Position numbers and translations under genes: made by a program. Below the pieces are notes generated by a model, which did no database searches, was not told where the DNA came from, and saw only the letters and a program-made list of their open reading frames with translations. 64,000 bases of DNA, from assembly GCA_965205535.1 (NCBI GenBank), contig CBDBHH010000005.1:3224001-3288000 (forward strand). Direction: 5' to 3'. This document shows, piece after piece, positions 26,502 through 33,184 of the stretch (the first letter of the stretch is position 1; every line of letters begins with the position of its first letter). The stretch comes from UBA8079 sp965205535. GTDB lineage: Bacteria; Pseudomonadota; Alphaproteobacteria; UBA6615.

Positions 26502-27008
26502 ATGATAAATTCAACTAAGTTATCAGGAAGTAAATCACAACTATCTGTATTAAATAGGATTTTCGATAAATTTCGCCGAGATCGTTCGGGTTCGGCCGGT
26601 GTCGAGTTCGCCCTCGTGGGCCCGCTGTTTATTCTCACCATTCTGGGGACCATGGAGATCGGCATGGTGCTCTCGACCGAGGCCCTGATGGAGGGTGCGG
26701 TGCGTGATGCGGCCCGTTTCGGTGTCACCGGACAGGACGAGGCGGAACGGCTGAGCATCATTCAGGACATCATCGCCGACCGGACCATTGGCCTCGTTGA
26801 TACCGATGAGGCCCAGATCGATGTGCTGACCTATGGCAGTTTCGACGTCATCGGGGCGCCGGAACCCTTTGTCGACGGTCCGCCCTTCAACGGTGTGTAC
26901 GACGTCGGCGAGAGCTACACGGACATCAACGGAAACAGCCAGTGGGAGACCCGGATCAGGGCCTGGCCAGCGCCGGACAGTCCGGCGAGGTGGTGCTGTA
27001 TCGGGTGA
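26502..27008 (+). CDS. tadE: TadE-like pseudopilin, N-terminal part (frameshifted)
   Basis: TadE is a minor pilin-like protein of the Tad system. The N-terminus shows the expected motif RRDRSGSAGVEFALVGPLFI, a prepilin-peptidase site followed by a membrane helix with Glu at +5. The body is normal up to TDINGNSQW. After about 26943 the frame changes and ends in an unrelated tail (RAWPAPDSPARW). The true C-terminus lies in the -1 frame at 26942-27145. AAGGATGA precedes ATG 26502. The first ~60 nt are unusually AT-rich for this genome. Confidence 0.85.
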   Translation: MINSTKLSGSKSQLSVLNRIFDKFRRDRSGSAGVEFALVGPLFILTILGTMEIGMVLSTEALMEGAVRDAARFGVTGQDEAERLSIIQDIIADRTIGLVDTDEAQIDVLTYGSFDVIGAPEPFVDGPPFNGVYDVGESYTDINGNSQWETRIRAWPAPDSPARWCCIG

Positions 27009-27145
27009 CCTATGACGCGCCCTCGCTGACCGGATTTCTCAGTCATCTGATCGGCGGCGACGACAATGTCATTCAGCTTGTCGCCAGCATCGCCGTTCGC
27101 AACGAGCCCTATGATCTGGAGGATGGCGATGGAATTATCGAATAA
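26942..27145 (+). CDS. tadE: TadE-like pseudopilin, C-terminal part (frameshifted)
   Basis: This piece continues TadE after the frameshift: DQGLASAGQSGEVVLYRVTYD and LVASIAVRNEPYD match the usual TadE C-terminal region. One extra base around 26946-26953 (for example GGGAGGACC in place of GGGAGACC) would join both parts into a 214-aa protein ending at 27145. It has no ribosome-binding site of its own and is not an independent gene. Its end overlaps the following tadF-like start. Confidence 0.8.
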   Translation: MGDPDQGLASAGQSGEVVLYRVTYDAPSLTGFLSHLIGGDDNVIQLVASIAVRNEPYDLEDGDGIIE

Positions 27146-27686
27146 CGGTCGGTTTCTGCGCGATCGACGCGGCGGTGTGATGCTCGAATTCGCCTTCGCC
27201 ATGCCCATTCTGGTCGGTTTGCTGATGGGCGGTGTCGAATTCGCCCGCTTCGCGCTGGTCAATCAGAAGATGGAACGGGTGACCAGTTTCGTTGGGGATT
27301 TCGTGGCCCGCGCTGAAGCCTTGGACGAGGCGGATTTTGACGATTATTTCGCCGCCGCCGACCAGATCGGCCGGCCGTTTGACCTGTTCGATGCCGGCAA
27401 CATCATCGTCACGTCGGTCACCGGTGAGGACACCGGCCCGGAGGTCTTGTGGCAGCAGATCGGCACCGGACACATCACGGAGCCCAGTCAGGTCGGCGTG
27501 CCCGGCGATCCGGCGGTTTTGCCGCTGAATTTCAATGTCGACGAGGGCGAGAGGCTGGTGGTGACGGAAGTCTATTTCGACTATGAGCCGTTGCTGCTGC
27601 CGCTGATGATTCCGGCCCAGCGCCTCTATTATCAGGCGATCTACCGGCCCCGTACGACGGCGATTCTGGCCATGGCAGCGGATTAG
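27129..27686 (+). CDS. TadE/TadF-like pseudopilin
   Basis: This is a second minor-pilin-like protein of 185 aa. The N-terminus RDRRGGVMLEFAFAMPILVG is a prepilin-type cleavage site plus membrane helix with Glu at +5 of the mature protein. The rest is a soluble domain ending YRPRTTAILAMAAD. GGAGG lies 6 nt before ATG 27129, which favours this start over the longer upstream frame. It overlaps the end of tadE by 17 nt, suggesting coupled translation. TadF versus second TadE cannot be separated by eye. Confidence 0.82.
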   Translation: MELSNNGRFLRDRRGGVMLEFAFAMPILVGLLMGGVEFARFALVNQKMERVTSFVGDFVARAEALDEADFDDYFAAADQIGRPFDLFDAGNIIVTSVTGEDTGPEVLWQQIGTGHITEPSQVGVPGDPAVLPLNFNVDEGERLVVTEVYFDYEPLLLPLMIPAQRLYYQAIYRPRTTAILAMAAD

Positions 27687-27766
27687 GATCGCGCTTCATC
27701 GGCGATTATCTTGCGTCCAATCTATTGTTCACCCGTCGTTAAGAAGCGCTCGCGCATGATGCGGGT

Positions 27767-28357
27767 ATGCCTGACGCATCTGGAAATACCACCGCGGCCT
27801 CCTATGGCGACATCACCCGCTTGATCGAGCGGCTGCACCGTCGCTACCTGGATGTCATTCGCTATGAGCTGAGCCAGCTCGGCATCGATGATATCAACGC
27901 CGTCCAGGCGCTGCTGTTGATGAACGTGCAGGCCTCGGAGGTCTCGATCCGCGAGTTGGTGGATCGTGGCTACTACATCGGCTCCAACGTGACCTACAAC
28001 GTCCGCCATCTGGTCGAGACCGGTTATCTCGATCAGGAGCGTTCCGAACGCGACCGCCGGTCGGTGCGGATCCGTGCGACGGAGAAGGGCACGACGCTTT
28101 GTGCCGCACTGGTCGAGATGGAAGCCCGTCACGCCGGCGCGCTCAATGCGGAGGAAGAGACCCTGGGCGCCGCCTGGTCGCTGTTGCGCGGCTTCGAACG
28201 GGTCTTGGTCCGACGATATCCAGTTCGGCTAACGCCGCCTGATTCAACTGAATTCAGAATAGTTCGCCGCAATCCCGGTTTCCGGTCTTGCCGCATCCTG
28301 CCGCCAATGGTCCAATCGGCTGGTGAATGGGGCAGCGGAAGGCGGATCACGACATGA
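27767..28357 (+). CDS. MarR-family regulator, LdtR-like (frameshifted C-terminus)
   Basis: This is a winged-helix transcription factor of the alphaproteobacterial LdtR-type MarR group. The family core is clear: SRLGID-like helix, INAVQALLLMNVQ, LVDRGYYIGSNVTYNVRHLVETGYLDQ, and ERDRRSVRIRATEKG. After FERV the frame as read gives an arginine-rich tail of about 50 residues unlike any relative. In the neighbouring frame the sequence is WSDDIQFG followed by TAA at 28230-28232, which matches the usual family C-terminus. One surplus T near 28203-28206 explains this. The natural product would be about 154 aa. Confidence 0.8.
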   Translation: MPDASGNTTAASYGDITRLIERLHRRYLDVIRYELSQLGIDDINAVQALLLMNVQASEVSIRELVDRGYYIGSNVTYNVRHLVETGYLDQERSERDRRSVRIRATEKGTTLCAALVEMEARHAGALNAEEETLGAAWSLLRGFERVLVRRYPVRLTPPDSTEFRIVRRNPGFRSCRILPPMVQSAGEWGSGRRITT

Positions 28358-28551
28358 CTGATGGAGTTTCACTTGCGGGCAAGCGCGCCCTCGTAACGGG
28401 CGGTGCGAGCGGCATCGGCGCGGTGACGGCGGGAATTCTGCGTGATCTGGGCGCAACGGTGGCCATCACCGACATCAACCAAGAAGGCCTGGCGAGCGTG
28501 AGCGCGGCGCTTGGCGATTGCCCGACATTCATTTGCGATGTTGTCGGATGA
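28354..28551 (+). CDS. Short-chain dehydrogenase/reductase, N-terminal part (frameshifted)
   Basis: This is the NAD(P)-binding start of a classical SDR oxidoreductase: GKRALVTGGASGIGAVTAG (TGxxxGxG cofactor motif) and VAITDINQEGL, with the acidic residue that favours NAD(H). It stops at 28551 just after CDVV, where SDRs continue with the D-V-x-D/S strand. The remainder is in the +1 frame. ATG 28354 is the first good start. Confidence 0.8.
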   Translation: MTDGVSLAGKRALVTGGASGIGAVTAGILRDLGATVAITDINQEGLASVSAALGDCPTFICDVVG

Positions 28552-29137
28552 GGAGCAGGCGGAATCCACCGTGGCTGCGGCCGCAGAGGCCCTGGGCGGG
28601 CTCGATATCGCCGTCAATGCCGCGGGCATCGTAGACGAGGTGAAATACGCTCTCGAGCGCGACATGGAACCCTGGCAGCGGATCATGGATGTCAATTTCA
28701 GGGGCACGTTCCAGATCTGCCGGGCCGCCGCGCGGACGATGGTCCCGAACGGTACCGGGGCGATCGTCAATATCGCCTCGGTCAACGGCCCCGGCGGCTG
28801 GCCCCGACGCACGGCGTATGGGCCCTCGAAAGCCGCGATTATCGCGCTGACCCGGGAGCTGGCCTGCGAATGGGGTCCACACGGCGTGAGAATCAACGCG
28901 GTCGGCCCGGGCTACATCGCCACGCCCATGATTCAGGGGCTGGTCGACGAAGACAAGATCGACACGGACCGGATCAATAATCGCACTCCCATGGGGCGGC
29001 TGGGCACACCAGCAGAAGTGGGGCAGGCAATTGCGTTCCTGGCGTCGGATTTTGCCTCGTTTATCACCGGTGAAACCCTGTTCGTCGACGGCGGCTGGAT
29101 GGCCTATGGCGGCGCGGGCGACGTGAAGACGTTCTAA
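28538..29137 (+). CDS. Short-chain dehydrogenase/reductase, catalytic part (frameshifted)
   Basis: This is the continuation of the SDR begun at 28354. It contains NAAGIV (NAG motif), the catalytic Ser region VNIASVNG, the catalytic YGPSKAA (YxxxK) and the C-terminal PMGRLGTPAEVGQAIAFLASD with ITGETLFVDGGW. Removing one G near 28545-28548 joins both parts into a ~260-aa enzyme. All catalytic residues are present, so damage is recent or an artefact. The substrate is unknown. Confidence 0.82.
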   Translation: MLSDEEQAESTVAAAAEALGGLDIAVNAAGIVDEVKYALERDMEPWQRIMDVNFRGTFQICRAAARTMVPNGTGAIVNIASVNGPGGWPRRTAYGPSKAAIIALTRELACEWGPHGVRINAVGPGYIATPMIQGLVDEDKIDTDRINNRTPMGRLGTPAEVGQAIAFLASDFASFITGETLFVDGGWMAYGGAGDVKTF

Positions 29138-29160
29138 TTCGGCGCAAGAAAGTATGTTCC

Positions 29161-29748
29161 ATGAGTTTGATGCACAAAATCCGCTGGTATCACGCGGTTC
29201 TCGCGGTTCTTACGCTGCTGGCATATTTCACCGGGGATTTCGGCTTCATCCATGACTGGCTGGGGTATGCGGTGGGCGTGATTATCGTCGTCCGGCTGGG
29301 GTGGGCGGTCTTTAATCCGCGCCAACTGGGCCTCAACCGCTTTTATCCGGTGTTCGACGGCATTGAGTGGACCAACGCGATCACCCATCCGGCGATCAGC
29401 AAGAGCCTGATACTGGCCGTTGCCGTGTCGGTCATCCTGGCGACCGGTGATCGTCCTGATGGTCGTCTACTATTTCTATCTGTCCGCGACCGACCCGACC
29501 GAATTTCAGATCATCAACCTGGGTCTGAGCAGCGTTCCAGAACGCATGTGGATCATCGCCGGCGTGATCATCACGTTTTTCTTCGGTGCGCGCGAGCTTG
29601 GCAAGAGCCGCGACCGGAAGAACCTGGCGATGTCGGCCGAGGCGTTCAAAGAACAGCAGCGTCGTATTGCGGAGCTCAGGCAGGCGCAGGAGCGCGAGGC
29701 GCAGAAAGAGCACGTTGCATCGGGCACGTATGCCGCGGAGATGGCTGA
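29161..29748 (+). CDS. Truncated cytochrome b561-like membrane protein (only first ~93 residues genuine)
   Basis: The first 93 or so codons encode three membrane helices typical of the bacterial cytochrome b/b561 family. The first is HKIRWYHAVLAVLTLLAYFTG, shortened here to its pattern WYH...AYFTG. The second begins HDWLGYAVGVIIVVRLGW and the third follows HPAISKSLILAV. Likely haem-ligand histidines precede each helix. After ILATG (about 29445) the fourth helix is missing and the frame degenerates into an Arg/His-rich string up to the stop at 29748. From there a different protein is readable in another frame. This is therefore a 3'-truncated gene. Confidence 0.65.
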   Translation: MSLMHKIRWYHAVLAVLTLLAYFTGDFGFIHDWLGYAVGVIIVVRLGWAVFNPRQLGLNRFYPVFDGIEWTNAITHPAISKSLILAVAVSVILATGDRPDGRLLFLSVRDRPDRISDHQPGSEQRSRTHVDHRRRDHHVFLRCARAWQEPRPEEPGDVGRGVQRTAASYCGAQAGAGARGAERARCIGHVCRGDG

Positions 29749-29809
29749 CGAGAGTGAGCCTATCTCGAACCGCTCGATTGCGGAGTGGAACCGCCGGCGC
29801 GGGAACTAA
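29420..29809 (+). CDS. 3TM-holin-like protein (GTA holin type), N-terminally truncated
   Basis: From about 29441 this frame reads RPVIVLMVVYYFYLSATDP, then PERMWIIAGVIITFFFGAREL. That is the two-helix core and FGAREL end typical of 3TM holins linked to gene-transfer agents and prophages. A charged coiled-coil tail (EQQRRIAELRQAQEREAQ) follows. The usual N-terminal ~50 residues are absent and the frame instead emerges from inside the cytochrome b561 fragment. No ribosome-binding site precedes it. No other phage or GTA gene is visible in the window. A strong terminator follows at 29893-29924. Confidence 0.6.
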   Translation: MPCRSSWRPVIVLMVVYYFYLSATDPTEFQIINLGLSSVPERMWIIAGVIITFFFGARELGKSRDRKNLAMSAEAFKEQQRRIAELRQAQEREAQKEHVASGTYAAEMADESEPISNRSIAEWNRRRGN

Positions 29810-29892
29810 GCCAAACAGAGGATTCCGCGCTGGCTCCATCGGGGGTTTGGTCAGCTCGGGTTTACCGACCCCCACACTGACGACGAGACACT

Positions 29893-29924
29893 GCCCACTG
29901 CCTTCGGGCAGTGGGCGTTTTTTT
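29893..29924 (+). terminator. Intrinsic terminator after the holin-like gene
   Basis: A perfect 10-bp stem, GCCCACTGCC / GGCAGTGGGC, closes a TTCG tetraloop and is followed by GTTTTTTT (29917-29924). It is the best intrinsic terminator in the window, reading on the plus strand. Confidence 0.92.
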
Positions 29925-29960
29925 GTGTCCTCATGATCACCATGAACATGATCATCATGA

Positions 29961-30284
29961 TCATGCGTGTGCGAGCATTGCCTCGCGGGGCTGAACGTCG
30001 GCCGCGATACGCCGCTGCAGCTGGCGATCCATGTTGGCCTTCGAGAGGTCATGGGCCACCTGGGCGTTCACCCAAAACTCGGCGGTCATGCCGAAGTAGC
30101 GGGCGAGGCGCAGCGCGGTGTCCGCTGTCACGGCGCATGTGCCGCTCATGACCCGGGTGATCCGGTTGGGCGGCACGCCGATATCGCGGGCGAGCGCGTT
30201 GCCACTGATATCGAGGTCCTCGAGCATCTCCTTGAGAAACTCGCCGGGGTGCTCTGATACGCGGTTCGTTGGTATCCGTGGCAT
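29961..30284 (-). CDS. higA: HigA-family antitoxin
   Basis: This is the XRE-type helix-turn-helix antitoxin of a HigBA toxin-antitoxin pair; it neutralises HigB and represses the operon. The 107-aa protein has the HigA layout: HPGEFLKEMLEDLDIS, then the HTH NALARDIGVPPNRITRVMSG, then TADTALRLARYFGMTAEFWVNAQ. AGGAG lies 7 nt before ATG 30284. It follows higB by 10 nt, the toxin-first order typical of hig loci. A 19-nt near-palindrome built from CATGATCAT (29947-29965) overlaps its stop. Confidence 0.92.
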   Translation of the reverse strand: MPRIPTNRVSEHPGEFLKEMLEDLDISGNALARDIGVPPNRITRVMSGTCAVTADTALRLARYFGMTAEFWVNAQVAHDLSKANMDRQLQRRIAADVQPREAMLAHA

Positions 30285-30294
30285 GATAATTCTC

Positions 30295-30585
30295 CTAGTC
30301 CTCGTAGTGGTTGTTGATTTCGACGTCAAACGCGTCTCCGTCTTCCCACCTAAAACAAATCCGCCAGTTTCGATTGATGCGGATGCTATATTGTCCTTCT
30401 CGATCGCCGGTGAGGGGTTCCAGTCTGTTGCCTGGTGGCACTCTCAGGTCGTTCAGGTCTGCTGCGCTGTTGATCCGGTCCAGTTTTTTCCGTGCTCGGT
30501 TGACGATGTGTGAGTCGAACCGGTGGCCGGTCTCTCCATCGAACAGCTTCTCTGTCCTGCGATTTGAAAAGGTTCTTATTGACAT
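30295..30585 (-). CDS. higB: HigB-family toxin (RelE-like mRNA interferase)
   Basis: This is a RelE/ParE-superfamily toxin expected to cleave mRNA on the ribosome. The 96-aa protein has the HigB pattern: IRTFSNRRTEKLFDGE at the N-terminus, ARKKLDRINSAADLNDLRVPPGNRLEPL in two pieces, and the C-terminal YSIRINRNWRICFRW. ATG 30585 is chosen since the protein then starts at the family-typical position; the upstream extension crosses the operator. higA follows. Confidence 0.92.
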   Translation of the reverse strand: MSIRTFSNRRTEKLFDGETGHRFDSHIVNRARKKLDRINSAADLNDLRVPPGNRLEPLTGDREGQYSIRINRNWRICFRWEDGDAFDVEINNHYED

Positions 30586-30594
30586 GCCTAAACC

Positions 30595-30613
30595 TAGTAC
30601 ATGACGTGTACTA
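30595..30613. promoter_or_regulatory. Operator palindrome upstream of higB
   Basis: TAGTACA and TGTACTA form a perfect 7-bp inverted repeat separated by TGACG, 10 nt before the higB start. This is where a HigA or HigBA complex would be expected to bind to repress its own operon. Position and symmetry are seen; binding is inferred. Confidence 0.65.
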
Positions 30614-30836
30614 AGGCAACAAGAAATTATACCCGGCGGTCGGTTAACTAGATGTTGATGGCAACGAACCATGAACGAACGGCCAACGGACCTCATGTGG
30701 AAAGGTGGGATAAGTCCCTAAACTCAAGGCATAAAAAAAGAGCAACAATATTGCTCGGTCCGTTAGGCGCATAATATATATTATGTTAAATACTATATAC
30801 GTATTTAAACCAACACTTTAAGTGTCACTTCGTTCG
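30614..30836. other. AT-rich intergenic patch with palindromes
   Basis: This gene-free stretch between higB and the DsbA-family gene is much more AT-rich than the genome around it. Besides the terminator it contains TTAAATAC/GTATTTAA (30786-30808, 7-nt spacer) and ACACTT-T-AAGTGT (30813-30825). Together with the base composition, this suggests the higBA segment may have been acquired. Confidence 0.5.
30733..30756 (-). terminator. Intrinsic terminator for the minus-strand mltB-to-dsbA-like run
   Basis: Read on the minus strand, GAGCAA, a 5-nt loop and TTGCTC form a stem followed by seven T's (30733-30739 on the plus strand are A's). It lies about 80 nt after the stop of the DsbA-family gene and would end the long minus-strand transcription unit. 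Confidence 0.85.
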
Positions 30837-31526
30837 TCAATGTGTCGTTGGCGGTGCTGAGTTGTCGGCCGCCTGTGCGGCTTCGACCTGCTTCTTGACG
30901 CTCATTTCACCCGAAACCCAGGCATCCAGGATCGGCTCGAGGCTGTCGAACGGCTGATATCCCACGCTGAGTGCGGCCAGCGTTTCATCCTCACGCAGCA
31001 CTACGGTTGGAAATCCGGTCACCCCGGCCTGTTGGCACCATGTGAAATCCTGGATGGTTTCCTGTTTCGCGTCCTCGGATTCGAACGCGGCTCTGAAAGC
31101 ATCGGTGTCGATGTCTTCCTTTGTCGCATAGTCGATGAAGGTCTCGAGCTTCGTGGTGTCCGTGTCTTCGACGTAATAGCCCTTGTGGATGCGCTCGTAG
31201 AACGACAACAGCGCGTCAGGCTTCATGCTTCGAACGACGACAGAGGCGCGACATGCGGGTTCGGTGTCGAGAACAAAGCCTTCGCGGTCGAAAAACGCGT
31301 AGTTAAACGGCTGGTCGGTCGCTTCGGCGACCTGTTCCCAGTGATGCTTGATGCGGGCCTTGTATTCGTCGTTCATCGGGTCTGTGTCGAAGGCATGCAG
31401 GCCGCCGACGACCAGGCGCATGGGCGCGGTTTCGCCATATTGGTCGACGATCTTCTGCAAAACGGGCGAAAACCCCCAGCACCAGGAGCACATCGGGTCA
31501 CCGACGTAGATAATCTCTCGTTCCAT
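30837..31526 (-). CDS. DsbA-family (FrnE-like) thioredoxin-fold protein
   Basis: This is a thioredoxin-fold oxidoreductase of the DsbA/FrnE group. The 229-aa protein starts MEREIIYVGDPMCSWCWGF, with the redox motif CSWC near residue 13 and a cis-Pro region VTGFPTVVL near the C-terminus. It has no signal peptide, so it is cytosolic like FrnE. It would act in thiol-disulfide exchange. ATG 31526 puts the motif at the usual distance; an earlier frame extends to 31562. It is the last gene of the minus-strand run. Confidence 0.85.
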   Translation of the reverse strand: MEREIIYVGDPMCSWCWGFSPVLQKIVDQYGETAPMRLVVGGLHAFDTDPMNDEYKARIKHHWEQVAEATDQPFNYAFFDREGFVLDTEPACRASVVVRSMKPDALLSFYERIHKGYYVEDTDTTKLETFIDYATKEDIDTDAFRAAFESEDAKQETIQDFTWCQQAGVTGFPTVVLREDETLAALSVGYQPFDSLEPILDAWVSGEMSVKKQVEAAQAADNSAPPTTH

Positions 31527-31605
31527 GATCTTCACCCGTTCAGATTTCACGCGTTGGACCACAGTAGGCTGTCATTTCTGCCATTGCGAACCCCTTCCCG
31601 GCACA

Positions 31606-32382
31606 TCATTCGGGAATATGGATCACCATTCCGTCGATGCCCGGTTCCACCCCCGCCGGGAGCCGCGCGGAAAGCCGCGCATAGTCCGTTCGATTGCTGA
31701 GATGGGTCAGAATCGCGCGTTTCGGCCCGATCCGCTCGATCCATTCGATGGTCTGGTCGACATGGCTGTGGGTCGGATGGGGTGTTTCACCCAGCGCGTC
31801 GACGATCCAGACATCGATGCCGTCCAGCAGCTCGAAAGCCTCTTCCGGCAGGGTTTTGACGTCGGTCGAGTAGCCGAACTTCCCAAAGCGGAAATCCAGC
31901 GACGGCATCCGCCCATGTTCCTGGTGGAACGGCTGGATGTCGATATCGCCAACCGTGAACGGCCCGTCGATCACCCGCGGCGTTAAACAAGGCCGCCAGA
32001 ATTGCGGATTAACATCCCGATATGGCTCGAAAATATAGGCGAAGCGTTCCTGCAAAACTTCCAGGGTCTCGGGGCTCCCGAACCCGTCTATCGCGCCACC
32101 ATGATAGTGGTTCAGGGTGCGGATATCATCGATGCCGTTCACATGATCAGCGTGGGCGTGGGTAAACACGATCGCATCCACCTGCCAGACCCCGGCATCG
32201 AGCAGCTGGACCTGCATGTCCGGGCCTGTATCGACCAGAATCCGCGTGTTCTCGGTCTCGACGATGATCGAGGGCCGGCGCCGGCGGTTGCGCGGGTCAT
32301 CCCGGTCGATATCGGCCCAACCGTTCGGTCCCAGCAAGGGCGTGCCGCCCGAGCTGCCGCAGCCCAGAAGCGTGATTTTCAC
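31606..32382 (-). CDS. Metallo-beta-lactamase-fold phosphodiesterase (PhnP-like)
   Basis: This is a binuclear metal hydrolase of the MBL superfamily, close to PhnP/cyclic phosphodiesterases. The 258-aa protein starts VKITLLGCGSSGGTPLLG and shows the metal motif THAHADHVNG (HxHxDH). Further ligands include DALGETPHPTHSHVD. GTG 32382 overlaps the tatD stop (GTGA). The tatD-MBL pair downstream of metG is widespread in alphaproteobacteria, but the native substrate is not established from sequence. Confidence 0.85.
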   Translation of the reverse strand: MKITLLGCGSSGGTPLLGPNGWADIDRDDPRNRRRRPSIIVETENTRILVDTGPDMQVQLLDAGVWQVDAIVFTHAHADHVNGIDDIRTLNHYHGGAIDGFGSPETLEVLQERFAYIFEPYRDVNPQFWRPCLTPRVIDGPFTVGDIDIQPFHQEHGRMPSLDFRFGKFGYSTDVKTLPEEAFELLDGIDVWIVDALGETPHPTHSHVDQTIEWIERIGPKRAILTHLSNRTDYARLSARLPAGVEPGIDGMVIHIPE

Positions 32383-33179
32383 GGGTTTGCGGGCCGCTTT
32401 GTCGGCGGATCGGCACGCGAGAACAGGCGAAAGAAGTTTTCGCTGGCTTTGTCTTGCAGGGCGGCGATATCCATGCCCTTCACTTCGGCCAGGGCCTCCG
32501 CGGTGTGCACCACGAAGGCGGGCTCGTTGCGCTGACCCCGGTTTGGCACCGGCGCGAGGAACGGCGCGTCGGTCTCGACCAATAGCCTGTCTTCGGGCAC
32601 ATCGCGGGCGATATCGCGCAGTTCCTGGGCGTTCTTGAAGGTCACGATGCCGGAGAAACTCACATACATGCCCAGTTCCAGCGCCGCCTCGGCCAGGCCG
32701 CGCCCGCTGGAGAAACAATGCATGACGCCGGTGAACGCGCCTTTCTCCATTTCATCGCGCAGGATGTCGGCGGTGTCTTCATCTGCATCGCGGGCGTGGA
32801 CGATCAGCGGCAGACCGGTCTCGCGCGCGGCCGCGATATGCGCGCGAAAGCTGATCTGCTGGCGGTCCCGCGGGCTGCGGTCATAGTAATAATCCAGCCC
32901 GGACTCGCCGATGCCGACCACGCGCGGGTGCGCGGCGAGTTCGATCAGCCGGTCGGGCGTGTCCTGTCCCTCTTCGCCCGCATGGTGTGGGTGCACGCCG
33001 ACGCTGCACCAGACATCGTCGAAACGTTCAGCGACGGCTTTGACCCCGTCAAACTTGCTGAGATGGGTCGAGATCGAGACCATCGTCCCGACGCCCGCAT
33101 CGCGGGCGCGGGCGACGACATCATCGACCTCGTCGCCGAAATCCTCGAAATCCAGGTGGCAGTGGCTATCAACCAGCAT
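32379..33179 (-). CDS. tatD: TatD-family metal-dependent hydrolase (DNase-like)
   Basis: TatD-type proteins are TIM-barrel metal-dependent 3'-5' exonucleases. The 266-aa protein opens with LVDSHCHLDF (HxH metal site), then GIGESGLDYYYD, PLIVHARDADEDT and LLVETDAPFLAP, all at family positions. The gene lies 5 nt after metG in the same direction. Confidence 0.93.
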   Translation of the reverse strand: MLVDSHCHLDFEDFGDEVDDVVARARDAGVGTMVSISTHLSKFDGVKAVAERFDDVWCSVGVHPHHAGEEGQDTPDRLIELAAHPRVVGIGESGLDYYYDRSPRDRQQISFRAHIAAARETGLPLIVHARDADEDTADILRDEMEKGAFTGVMHCFSSGRGLAEAALELGMYVSFSGIVTFKNAQELRDIARDVPEDRLLVETDAPFLAPVPNRGQRNEPAFVVHTAEALAEVKGMDIAALQDKASENFFRLFSRADPPTKRPANP

Positions 33180-33184
33180 GGGGC

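Noticed and set aside
29432..30052. Minus-strand frame with a His/Asp-rich stretch (HTHDHDDHVHGDHED), suggesting a metal-binding protein
   Set aside because: The His/Asp pattern comes from the CATGATCAT palindrome, and the frame crosses a strong terminator and the holin gene in reverse.
31606..32718. Long 370-codon version of the MBL-fold gene
   Set aside because: The first ~110 codons are an Arg-rich shadow of tatD; GTG 32382 gives the normal start and a 4-nt overlap with tatD.
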